DNA of 20,345 nt from Puniceicoccales bacterium (GTDB lineage: Bacteria > Verrucomicrobiota > Verrucomicrobiia > Opitutales > Oceanipulchritudinaceae). The position numbers and the translations under genes were made by a program. The DNA lies in assembly GCA_030595525.1 (NCBI GenBank), contig JAUVDD010000005.1:1-20345 (forward strand), read 5' to 3'. Within the stretch, counting starts at the first letter, position 1. The number at the start of each line of letters is the position of its first letter. Below, in pieces: positions 1 to 6,897 of this stretch. The notes under the pieces are model-generated. The model was not told where the DNA came from and made no database searches. It saw only the letters and a program-made list of their open reading frames with translations.

Positions 1-78
1 AAGCCCTCCTGAAGGCGGAACTCCAACGGTATCAGTTATCTTCTTGTCACATAATTCGTTTCAAGTATCGAAAACACC

Positions 79-801
79 ATGTCCTCCATCAGTGATTCCC
101 TTATCTCAGAAGCCAAAACCCTCGCCAAAAAATGCAACAAGCTCAGCTTCTCGGACAAAGTCTGGGCGGTCTATAACACATTCGAATATGCTCTGCCCGG
201 ATATCAGGCATATGTTGAACGATATGGAGAATCGAAAAAGCGGGCCATATTCCTTGGAATGAATCCCGGTCCATGGGGGATGTCCCAAACAGGTGTTCCT
301 TTTGGGGAAATTCCGGCAGTGCGCGACTGGATGGGATTGCGGGCGGAGATCGGGAAGCCGAGGAATGAACATCCAAAGCGCCCTATCGAGGGTTTCAATT
401 GTGCCAGATCAGAGGTCAGTGGTAGAAGATTGTGGGGACTGTTTTCAGAGATTTTCGAATCCCCCGATGCGTTTTTTGAGCAGTTTTTCGTCTTCAATTA
501 TTGTCCTTTGGCATTTCTACTGGAATCCGGAGCCAACCTGACACCAGATAAGCTGACAGCAACAGAAAGGCAGCACCTTGAGGCTGCCTGTGATGAACAT
601 TTGAGAAATGTCATCGCGATACTAGAACCGGAGATGGCAGTCGGAGTCGGAGGCTTTGCCACGAAGTGCCTGCAACGGCTGAATATTGGTGGTCTGCGGA
701 TCGGAACAATTCTTCATCCCAGTCCAGCCAGTCCAATCGCCAACCGGGAGTGGCCGGAACGGCCAAAATCCCAACTGGAAGAGCTCGGTTTGCTTTCCTG
801 A
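79..801 (+). CDS. smug1: SMUG1-family uracil-DNA glycosylase
   Basis: This 240-residue protein is a single-strand-selective monofunctional uracil-DNA glycosylase, which removes uracil and some oxidised pyrimidines from DNA as the first step of base-excision repair in the cytoplasm. Motif 1 is visible at residues 60-77 (GMNPGPWGMSQTGVPFGE) and is almost the same as in animal SMUG1; the water-activating Asn is Asn62. The middle SEVSGRRLWG segment (111-120) is also typical. Motif 2 is HPSPASPIANREW at 213-225, with His213 as the other active-site residue and the following stretch as the DNA-wedge loop. Length matches bacterial SMUG1 proteins. The ATG at 79 is the first in frame and gives a normal N-terminus. 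The next gene, on the same strand, begins 57 bases on and has an unrelated role, so co-transcription is possible but says little. Family assignment is firm; substrate range is inferred. Confidence 0.93.
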   Translation: MSSISDSLISEAKTLAKKCNKLSFSDKVWAVYNTFEYALPGYQAYVERYGESKKRAIFLGMNPGPWGMSQTGVPFGEIPAVRDWMGLRAEIGKPRNEHPKRPIEGFNCARSEVSGRRLWGLFSEIFESPDAFFEQFFVFNYCPLAFLLESGANLTPDKLTATERQHLEAACDEHLRNVIAILEPEMAVGVGGFATKCLQRLNIGGLRIGTILHPSPASPIANREWPERPKSQLEELGLLS

Positions 802-821
802 TTGTTTTTGCACCGCTTGAA

Positions 822-843
822 TTGACCCAAGGGAATTGGTCAA
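822..843. repeat. Short inverted repeat between SMUG1 and PhoD-like genes
   Basis: TTGACC at 822-827 pairs with GGTCAA at 838-843 across a 10-base loop. It lies in the 57-base gap between the glycosylase stop and the phosphatase start. There is no T-run after it, so it is not a convincing terminator; it could be a weak operator-like dyad or chance. Confidence 0.25.
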
Positions 844-858
844 CAAGCTGTAGCTGTT

Positions 859-2322
859 ATGACTCGGATTATTCCCCTCATTGTCACTTTGTGCATCACT
901 CCCCTGCTCGCGTCAGGGGCAAAGATCCAATCCGGACCGATGCTCGGTTATGCCAACATGGCAGAAGCCCTGATCATTGTGCAGACAGATTCCCCGGCAA
1001 AGGTTCATGTGGAATATTGGCCGCAGGACGTCCGATCCGATGTACGTAAAACCGATCCAATCATGACCGAGAAGCGTACGGCTTTTATTGCCAAATGCGT
1101 AGCGGATCAGGTGGAAGCGGGAAAAAACTACGGCTATGCGATCTACATCGATGGTAAGAAGCAGTCGGTCAAATTCCGTAAGGGATACAAAAGCGGATCT
1201 ATTCCCATGGTATTCCATACCCCGAAAAACTGGAGGTACCGGGAAACCGGTCACCAACCATTTGATTTCACGGTGGGATTTGGAAGTTGTGCCTACATAA
1301 ATGAAGAAGGCGGTTACGACAGATTGAATGGCAGTCCATACGGGGGTGAATATCATATTTTTGAATCCATTTACGAAGTAGATCCGGACGTGTTCGTCTG
1401 GCTAGGCGACAATGTCTATTATCGCGAACCCGATTGGAGCAGTCGTACCGGAATGATCCATCGTTGGACCCACGATCGCTCCATCCCGGAGTTGCGTCCC
1501 ATGTTGGCCAATATTCCTAATTATGGAATTTGGGACGACCATGATTACGGTCCAAATGATATTGGTCGGGATTATTGGAATAAGGATTTGGCGACAGAAA
1601 TTTTCAGCCTGTTCCATGGGAATCCAACGGCAGGATTACCTGAGACTCCGGGTATTTTCACATACTTTGCCTGGGGAGATGTGCATTTCTATCTGACCGA
1701 TAATCGCACTTATCGAACCGTTGGGGACCTGAATCCTGATCCTTTTGGATATGAGCGCCAGATGCTTGGAAGAAAACAGATTGATTGGCTGGTTGAGTTA
1801 ATGAAATGGAATCGAAACCAGTCTATCAGCAGCTACCCAAGTACGTTCCATGTGGTGGCGATTGGCAACCAGGTCATCTCACCAAATGGAAAGGATAGCC
1901 TAAGGGAGTTTCCCGAAGAATGGAATTATCTGTTCGATCGTCTGGCAGAAGAAGAGATCCACAATGTGATCTTTATCACAGGAGATATCCACCGGGCAGA
2001 GGTCAATAAACTGGTCTACAAGGATACGCATTTCTGGGATATAACCTCATCTCCCATGTGTGCCGGGCCGTCCTCCATTTCTGAAGATCCCAATCCTCAC
2101 AGGCTGAATGTTTTCAATACGGATTCGAACCAAATCAATAAGAGAAACTTTGCGACCCTGACTTTTGAGGGTCCACTCATTGACCGCAGGGCAGTTCTCA
2201 AATACTATGACTCGGATGGAAACCTTTTGAACCAGGATCCAGACAAGGCTCCCGGTGAAGTCACAGATGCCAGCACCATCCAATCAAGAAATCTCAATCT
2301 CTCCAAGAAACTGTACGAATAA
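859..2322 (+). CDS. Exported PhoD-like metallophosphatase
   Basis: The 487-residue product belongs to the PhoD-like phosphatase family, metal-dependent phosphomonoesterases or phosphodiesterases that act outside the cytoplasm. Residues 1-20 form a short Sec-type signal peptide (MTRIIPLIVTLCITPLLASG, cleavage near Ala21). Residues about 25-125 look like the N-terminal fibronectin-like domain found in PhoD proteins. The metallophosphoesterase core follows: GFGSCAY (140-146), WLGDNVYYRE (181-190), the metal-binding IWDDHDYGPND (224-234), LTDNRTYR (279-286) and FITGDIHRAE (372-381). The gene stops 5 bases before the glycerate kinase start, so the two are probably translated from one message. It is shorter than many PhoD enzymes but no core motif is missing. 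The true substrate (phosphate ester, teichoic-type polymer or sugar phosphate) cannot be read from the sequence. Confidence 0.9.
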   Translation: MTRIIPLIVTLCITPLLASGAKIQSGPMLGYANMAEALIIVQTDSPAKVHVEYWPQDVRSDVRKTDPIMTEKRTAFIAKCVADQVEAGKNYGYAIYIDGKKQSVKFRKGYKSGSIPMVFHTPKNWRYRETGHQPFDFTVGFGSCAYINEEGGYDRLNGSPYGGEYHIFESIYEVDPDVFVWLGDNVYYREPDWSSRTGMIHRWTHDRSIPELRPMLANIPNYGIWDDHDYGPNDIGRDYWNKDLATEIFSLFHGNPTAGLPETPGIFTYFAWGDVHFYLTDNRTYRTVGDLNPDPFGYERQMLGRKQIDWLVELMKWNRNQSISSYPSTFHVVAIGNQVISPNGKDSLREFPEEWNYLFDRLAEEEIHNVIFITGDIHRAEVNKLVYKDTHFWDITSSPMCAGPSSISEDPNPHRLNVFNTDSNQINKRNFATLTFEGPLIDRRAVLKYYDSDGNLLNQDPDKAPGEVTDASTIQSRNLNLSKKLYE

Positions 2323-2327
2323 CCATC

Positions 2328-3530
2328 ATGCATTACCTGTTAGCCTTTGATAAGTTCAAGAGTGCCATCACCTCGGATCAGGCCTGTTCCATCGCCAAGG
2401 AGGCGATTCTGGAATCCGACCCGGGAGCAACTATTTCCATCTGCCCACTAACGGATGGAGGGGAAGGCTTCGCTTCGATTATCGCGTCTGTTCTTGATGG
2501 CAGCTTGCATGAGGTCGAAGTACCCGGCCCACGTTTCGTACCAACCAGCGGGAAATTTGCCTTGGTAGAAGCAGGAAAGATTCCGGGGCCTGCACTGAGC
2601 AGGTTGGAATTGCCTGGTTTGAACTCAAGCGACCGCGTGGCATTTGTGGAAATGGCATCTGCCAGTGGATATGAGTGTCTTTCAGATGAAGAACGGGATC
2701 CCTGGGAAACCACCACATACGGAACCGGAGTCCTGATAAAGGAAGCGGTTGATGCAGGGGCCAAAGCTGTTGTTCTGGGAATCGGTGGCAGTGCGACCAA
2801 TGACTGTGGAGCCGGAGCCCTCGAAGCATTGGGAGTGGCCTATTATGATCGCGAATTACAGGAAGTGACTGACATGACTCCCGGGAAATTCAAACTGATC
2901 AATACGGTCGGATCCACATCCCACCTCATCGATACATTCCCGCCCGTAAGGATTGCCTGCGATGTTACCAACCCCCTTCTCGGAGAAAATGGGGCTACCC
3001 ATGTATTTGGTCCACAAAAGGGGTTAAAACAGGAAGACCTGGTTAATATGGAACGCAACATGCGGAAGATGGGAAGTCGCCTTTTGGGTTTGTATGGCAG
3101 GAATCCAGCGGACTGGGACAACCTCATGGCCGAACCCGGCTCTGGAGCCGCCGGCGGAATTGGCTTTGCCCTGCGACATGCCCTTCCTGATAGTTCTTTC
3201 GTTGAAGGATTCCAGCTGGTATCAGAAATTCTCAATTTATCAGACGGCGTATCGAAAGCCGATTGTATCCTGACGGGGGAAGGCCGTTTCGACAAAAGCT
3301 CACTCGCCGGAAAAGGACCCTTCAGTTTACTGGTCCTGACTGGTCAGGAGAAACCAGTTAATTTGTTCTGTGGCAGTGCGGATCCGGAAACTGTCAGTCA
3401 ACTGAGTTCCATCTATCCGAACCTCAAGGTTAGTGAGATCTCTGATCCAGGTTGGCCTCTCGATAAATCATTGAGAGAAACCCCGAATACATTGAAAATC
3501 GCCGTTCTTGATTCGAATAAAGCAAGTTGA
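2328..3530 (+). CDS. glxK: Glycerate kinase, type 1 (GlxK/GarK family)
   Basis: This 400-residue cytoplasmic enzyme should phosphorylate D-glycerate with ATP to 2-phosphoglycerate, feeding glyoxylate or sugar-acid breakdown products into glycolysis. The N-terminal LLAFDKFKSAITS (4-16) and CPLTDGGEGF (39-48) are hallmarks of the family. The glycine-rich GIGGSATNDCGAGALEALG (151-169), CDVTNPLLGENGATHVFGPQKG beginning at 211, GSGAAGGIGFAL (271-282) and LTGEGRFDKSSLAGKGP (315-331) complete the set. Length is slightly above the usual 375-385, through an insert around residues 84-102. The ATG lies 5 bases after the phosphatase stop, suggesting coupled translation. The names glxK and garK are both used for this family; the choice between them cannot be made from sequence. 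Confidence 0.92.
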   Translation: MHYLLAFDKFKSAITSDQACSIAKEAILESDPGATISICPLTDGGEGFASIIASVLDGSLHEVEVPGPRFVPTSGKFALVEAGKIPGPALSRLELPGLNSSDRVAFVEMASASGYECLSDEERDPWETTTYGTGVLIKEAVDAGAKAVVLGIGGSATNDCGAGALEALGVAYYDRELQEVTDMTPGKFKLINTVGSTSHLIDTFPPVRIACDVTNPLLGENGATHVFGPQKGLKQEDLVNMERNMRKMGSRLLGLYGRNPADWDNLMAEPGSGAAGGIGFALRHALPDSSFVEGFQLVSEILNLSDGVSKADCILTGEGRFDKSSLAGKGPFSLLVLTGQEKPVNLFCGSADPETVSQLSSIYPNLKVSEISDPGWPLDKSLRETPNTLKIAVLDSNKAS

Positions 3531-3586
3531 TGGTGCTTTTGCTTGTCACACCCATTGCCTTTAGGATCGTATAGCCTTATCCGGGT

Positions 3587-4273
3587 ATGACACAAGAAGA
3601 ACGTAAGATGCGGCTTTTACGGCACGAGCGAATTGCTCGGGTTAAGCGACTCCTTCGTGTCATGCCTCGCAAAACCAATATGCACAAGTTCCCTGTGCTG
3701 AAGTGGTTCACAAAAGCGGCGAGAAAACGCTCTTACCTTTGGTGCTTCCGGGTAAAGGCCGTCGTCCCGGCTATCTATGCGGGTTGCATTCTTTCACTTC
3801 TTCCCATCTATGGCATTCAATTGCCACTGGCAGTTGCCTTTTCATTTCTACTGCGAGCGAATCTCCCTATCCTGACCACGCTCCAATTCATTACTAATCC
3901 GCTGACCGCCCTACCCATTTATTTCACGGCGTACCAGATTGGCCGCGTCATAATGCATCCGTTCGGAATTGAATCACCCAGCCTGAATATGGATGAAATG
4001 AAAGTTCTAATGGATTCGTTGCGCGCTGGCACCTGGGAGTACAATTTTGACTACATTGGAACCGTCTGGTCATTCACCGCTTTGGGAGGTATTGTACTCG
4101 GCACCTTCCTTGGCACAATAGGATCCGTCTTTTACAGAATGGCCGCCTACGAAGTAGTTGTATTCAATATTAAACTACGTGCTCTCCAGAAAAAGATCAG
4201 AGAGTCCCATGCCAGGAATCACCCTGATCAACCCAACACCCCAACCAATTCAAATGACTCCTCTTCCCGATAA
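3587..4273 (+). CDS. DUF2062 family membrane protein
   Basis: This 228-residue protein matches the DUF2062 family, small inner-membrane proteins of unknown function. The N-terminus (1-50) is strongly basic with many Arg and Lys. Hydrophobic stretches lie at about 58-78, 79-92 and 98-122, including the typical IYGIQLPLAVAFSFLLRANLP and TNPLTALPIYF blocks, and a last one at about 157-184 (a glycine-rich helix). The C-terminal tail is polar and rich in Asn, Pro and Ser. Its last 20 bases overlap the start of the following namZ gene, which implies co-transcription and coupled translation. A truncated, frameshifted second copy of its 3' part lies at about 6663-6897, before the second namZ. Function is not known and none is assumed. 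Confidence 0.85.
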   Translation: MTQEERKMRLLRHERIARVKRLLRVMPRKTNMHKFPVLKWFTKAARKRSYLWCFRVKAVVPAIYAGCILSLLPIYGIQLPLAVAFSFLLRANLPILTTLQFITNPLTALPIYFTAYQIGRVIMHPFGIESPSLNMDEMKVLMDSLRAGTWEYNFDYIGTVWSFTALGGIVLGTFLGTIGSVFYRMAAYEVVVFNIKLRALQKKIRESHARNHPDQPNTPTNSNDSSSR

Positions 4274-5564
4274 TCGTCGAACTTTCCTGAAACATTCCCT
4301 GTTGGCCTCCGCTGGCGTTTGTTTGTCTCCACTAGCCAGCCACTCTGCTCCAGCGACTCTTCCAAAGGTTGCCCTCGGTATCGACATGCTGGTCCGGGAC
4401 CAATTCCGTGCGCTGAAGGGTAAACGTATCGGATTGCTCACTCACCCAGCTGGAGTCAATCGATTCGGAACTTCCTCCATCGATGTTCTACGTAAGTCAC
4501 CTTTGGTTAACCTGGTTGCACTTTTTGGACCCGAACATGGCATTTATGGAAATGAAAAGGCTAACATTCCGGTAGCCGATAAGATCGATCCAAGAACACG
4601 TCTTCCGGTGTTTTCACTTTACGGGAAGTATCGCCGTCCCACTCGGGAAATGCTCGCCAAGATCGATATCATGGTCATCGACCTGCAGGATATCGGTGCC
4701 CGAAGCTATACCTATGTCAGTTGCATGCGGTATGTCATGGAGGAGGCTTTCAAATATAGGAAAGAGATCGTTGTTCTCGACCGCCCGAATCCCCTTGGTG
4801 GGCTGAAAATCGATGGCCCGCCCCTGGAAAAAGAGTGGATGAGCTATGTGGGGGGATTTCAGGTCCCCTATGTTCATGGTATGACAATCGGTGAACTCGC
4901 TACCATGGCCAAAAACAAACCGGGGGTACTTGAAGTTTCTGATTCTATTCGTAGGCGGGGAAAATTAAAGGTCATACGCATGTCCGGATGGTCTCGCCGA
5001 ATGATGTGGAACTCAACCGGCCTCAAGTGGGTTCCTACCTCGCCCGCCATTCCCGATCTTTCCGCAGTATTAGGTTATCCGATGACCGGTCTCGGTGCCC
5101 AGTTGGGGCGCTTTTCTCATGGATATGGGACTCAACTGCCGTTCCGGCTAATCCAATTTCCACAAAAGTCCCCTGAGCTAATCTCCAAGACCTTGTCCAG
5201 TCGCAGGATTCCCGGTCTGGCGTTTCCCATTGTCCCGCTCACCGTCAAGGGTAAGCCACATCGTGCCACTTATGTACAAGTGACCAACTGGAACACCCTT
5301 CGGCCCACCGAATTGAGCCTGCATATGATGGCCATCGCCTGTGACTGGAATGAATCCAATCCTTTTGCCGCTACCACCGATTCACTGAGGGGTCTGTTTA
5401 ATAAGCATGTCGGCGATTCACGTGTCATCGATCACCTCGTTAGGAATGGTTCCAGAATCCCCATCAGTTCCCTCCTCGCCGACTGGGCGCGTTACTGTCA
5501 GCAGTTTAAAAAGGATTCTGCCAAGTATCAGCTCTATAGGACTTAAAGTTCTTGTGGTTCTTCA
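4010..5564 (+). repeat. Ancient duplication, copy A (DUF2062 end + namZ)
   Basis: This stretch, from the last third of the DUF2062 gene through namZ and 18 bases beyond its stop, is paralogous to about 6690-8240. The similarity continues past both namZ stop codons: here 'acttaaagttcttgtggtt', in copy B 'acttaacgtccttgtgatt'. Boundaries are judged by eye. In copy A the similarity ends at about 5564, where the minus-strand glycosidase gene begins, and resumes with typA-like bases at 6621. Confidence 0.75.
4254..5546 (+). CDS. namZ: NamZ-type exo-N-acetylmuramidase, Tat-exported (copy 1)
   Basis: The product belongs to DUF1343, the NamZ/GH171 family (relatives: Bacillus YbbC, Tannerella NamZ), which removes N-acetylmuramic acid from the non-reducing ends of peptidoglycan fragments. 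The frame is open further upstream, but the ATG at 4254 gives 430 residues and exactly matches the second copy. It begins with a twin-arginine signal (NRRTFLKHSLLASAG, residues 7-21), so the folded enzyme should cross to the periplasm. Family blocks are GLLTHPAGVNR, ALFGPEHGIYGNEKAN, FSLYGKYRRPT, DLQDIGARSYTYVS, VLDRPNPLGG and PYVHGMTIGELA. The start overlaps the DUF2062 gene by 20 bases. It is very like the gene at 6930-8222 (about three quarters identical by eye, no gaps), so the two are paralogs. Exo-muramidase activity is inferred from the family. Confidence 0.9.
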   Translation: MTPLPDNRRTFLKHSLLASAGVCLSPLASHSAPATLPKVALGIDMLVRDQFRALKGKRIGLLTHPAGVNRFGTSSIDVLRKSPLVNLVALFGPEHGIYGNEKANIPVADKIDPRTRLPVFSLYGKYRRPTREMLAKIDIMVIDLQDIGARSYTYVSCMRYVMEEAFKYRKEIVVLDRPNPLGGLKIDGPPLEKEWMSYVGGFQVPYVHGMTIGELATMAKNKPGVLEVSDSIRRRGKLKVIRMSGWSRRMMWNSTGLKWVPTSPAIPDLSAVLGYPMTGLGAQLGRFSHGYGTQLPFRLIQFPQKSPELISKTLSSRRIPGLAFPIVPLTVKGKPHRATYVQVTNWNTLRPTELSLHMMAIACDWNESNPFAATTDSLRGLFNKHVGDSRVIDHLVRNGSRIPISSLLADWARYCQQFKKDSAKYQLYRT

Positions 5565-5590
5565 TGCCGCGCTAGTTTCTTTTCGCGGCA
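5565..5590. repeat. GC-rich inverted repeat between convergent genes
   Basis: TGCCGCG (5565-5571) is the exact inverse of CGCGGCA (5584-5590), with a 12-base loop. It sits 18 bases after the namZ copy 1 stop and straddles the stop codon of the minus-strand glycosidase gene. No clear T-run follows on either strand, so a shared bidirectional terminator is possible but not certain. It also marks the point where similarity to the second namZ copy ends. Confidence 0.45.
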
Positions 5591-6582
5591 AATCCCATAA
5601 ACACCTCTGCTCCCCGATTGGGAGTATTTGTCCTGAAGTTCCAGAGACCGCTCTGTTCATTCTCGCTTCCCAGAATCTGGTAGTAGCTGTTGATTCCATT
5701 TTCCTCGAAAACCTTCAGATAGTCCTCAATAACCTGATTCAATTCTTCAGCTTCCCAGCGTTCCTGATTCTTACCGGACCATTCGCCGGCAACTATATTC
5801 TCGGTGGATACACCGTATGCATCCACAGTTCGAGCGATCGTTTCCCTGATAAATGCCTCGGGATCCTCTTTCAATTCAATCGGACAATAGCAGTGCATCT
5901 CAATCCCCTCACCCGGACTGCTGTATTCCTTGAACAATCTCTGCACGACGAGCTCTCGCTTTTTCCGACTCTTTAATCGGCCATCCGTGAAATACATGAT
6001 TGGCCAGTGCTGGCTATCAAACCGTTCCTCGGTGAATTCCCGAAAAGCGGCTTCAACGAATTTGAACCTCTCCGGAACGTACGGCTCGTTGTCACGGGTA
6101 ATGCCTATGACCTCCACACCAAGTTTTCTGGCCATAGACAAAGCCATGTCCATGTCCTCCTTTTCCATATACCGATGAAAATCGATCCAGACACTGACCC
6201 TTGCCTTGGCAGCTGTCTCGATCGCCATCCGATTGAAATTCCATGGTTCCCCGGTATAGGGATTCTTCGGGTGAACATGTCGAACCTCTTCAATATGCCA
6301 ATATTTTGACCATCCGTAGCCCTTATGCTCGGAATCAAAACTTCCGCCCATCAGTGAAGTACCTCCGATCCGAATTGATTCGAATCCCAGTTTGTTGATC
6401 ACCTTGGCTACGTCGTTTATGACCTTTTCCCGGACCATCTTCCCATGGACCCTGGTCCGAAAAGCTCCCTGGATGTTAACCCCGTTTATAAACGATTCAG
6501 AAGATCCACTTTTCTCTCCAAAACTGAATCCTATTGTAAGCGTAACAATTAGAAAAAAACCCGTCCATTTACCAAGCTTCAT
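5572..6582 (-). CDS. Putative exported clan GH-A-like glycosidase
   Basis: I do not recognise an exact family. From the ATG at 6582 the protein has 336 residues and starts with a clean Sec signal peptide (MKLGKWTGFFLIVTLTIGFS, cleavage near residue 22). Earlier in-frame ATGs at 6606 and 6618 would only lengthen the signal. The rest reads like a TIM-barrel glycoside hydrolase of clan GH-A: GVNIQGAF (34-41), SIRIGG (69-74), VWIDFHRY (131-138), ITRDNEPYVP (161-170) with Glu166 as the likely acid/base, and NIVAGEWSGK (262-271) with Glu267 as the likely nucleophile, plus aromatic blocks near 300-315. The gene faces namZ copy 1 and sits between it and a typA remnant, so it looks inserted into a duplicated block. 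A role on periplasmic or environmental glycans is an inference; an inactive homolog is also possible. Confidence 0.6.
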   Translation of the reverse strand: MKLGKWTGFFLIVTLTIGFSFGEKSGSSESFINGVNIQGAFRTRVHGKMVREKVINDVAKVINKLGFESIRIGGTSLMGGSFDSEHKGYGWSKYWHIEEVRHVHPKNPYTGEPWNFNRMAIETAAKARVSVWIDFHRYMEKEDMDMALSMARKLGVEVIGITRDNEPYVPERFKFVEAAFREFTEERFDSQHWPIMYFTDGRLKSRKKRELVVQRLFKEYSSPGEGIEMHCYCPIELKEDPEAFIRETIARTVDAYGVSTENIVAGEWSGKNQERWEAEELNQVIEDYLKVFEENGINSYYQILGSENEQSGLWNFRTNTPNRGAEVFMGFAAKRN

Positions 6583-6593
6583 AATATGCTTGG
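6572..6593 (-). promoter_or_regulatory. Hairpin with a candidate start codon in its loop
   Basis: CCAAGC at 6572-6577 and GCTTGG at 6588-6593 are exact inverse repeats. In the minus-strand message they form a 6-bp stem, and the ATG at 6582 lies in the 10-base loop. No strong Shine-Dalgarno precedes either candidate start. If real it would affect translation initiation; it may be chance. Confidence 0.25.
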
Positions 6594-6620
6594 ATAACGG
6601 ATTCATTAAAAAAAACAACC

Positions 6621-6660
6621 TTACATCTTGGACGACATCTCCATGCGCCTGCGTGCATGG
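6621..6660 (-). pseudogene. Remnant of the typA 3' end
   Basis: These 40 bases match 8258-8297, the last 13 codons of typA, at 35 of 40 positions counted by eye. Read on the minus strand they give HARRRMEMSSKM and a stop, against [12 protein letters not shown] and a stop in TypA. There is no typA sequence upstream of this fragment; plus-strand sequence changes directly to DUF2062-like sequence after about 6661. It is a breakpoint relic of a duplication. Four bases of it (ATGG at 6657) also supply the start codon of a small open frame on the plus strand. Confidence 0.8.
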
Positions 6661-6662
6661 CT

Positions 6663-6897
6663 CTTACCTTGTATATTCCTTTCCGTGTCAGGAGAGGTGA
6701 AAATTGGGGATTCAATTTCAAATACTTGGGTACAATCTGGCTATTGACAACACTTGGAGGTTGTGTCCTTGGCATTTTTCTTGGAATAATCGCATCGGTC
6801 GTTTATCGACTGGCAGCCTATGAAGTGGATGTATTCATACAAGAAACTACATCTTCTTCAGCAGAAAATTAGAGAAGCACATTCCAGGGACCAATAA
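6663..6897 (+). pseudogene. 5'-truncated, frameshifted DUF2062 remnant
   Basis: The translation contains FKYLGTIWLLTTLGG and SVVYRLAAYEVDVF, which align with the C-terminal third of the DUF2062 protein at 3587-4273 (FDYIGTVWSFTALGG, SVFYRMAAYEVVVF). The N-terminal two thirds are absent. After VDVF, near 6835-6845, about one extra base shifts the frame; the next frame then reads KKLHLLQQKIREAHSRDQ and stops at 6895-6897, matching the family tail KLRALQKKIRESHARN. A 71-residue open frame (6657-6872) starts in the typA remnant and retains the transmembrane helix, so a small chimeric membrane peptide is possible, but I think it is a decayed copy. Confidence 0.75.

Noticed and set aside
3..95. Open frame at the left edge, possible C-terminus of an upstream gene
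   Set aside because: It has no start in the window, overlaps the SMUG1 start by 17 bases, and only about 30 residues without family motifs are visible.
3521..3586. Imperfect AAGCAA/TTGCTT dyad and a TTGTCA...TATAGC promoter-like pair before the DUF2062 gene
   Set aside because: The dyad lacks a T-run and the promoter spacing is 21 bases, so neither is convincing.
4158..4253. Longer N-terminus for NamZ copy 1
   Set aside because: It would put 32 residues ahead of the Tat signal and overlap DUF2062 heavily; the second copy starts at the equivalent of 4254.
5407..5976. Plus-strand open frame of 189 codons across the namZ end and glycosidase gene
   Set aside because: It crosses two real genes in other frames and has no coherent domain.
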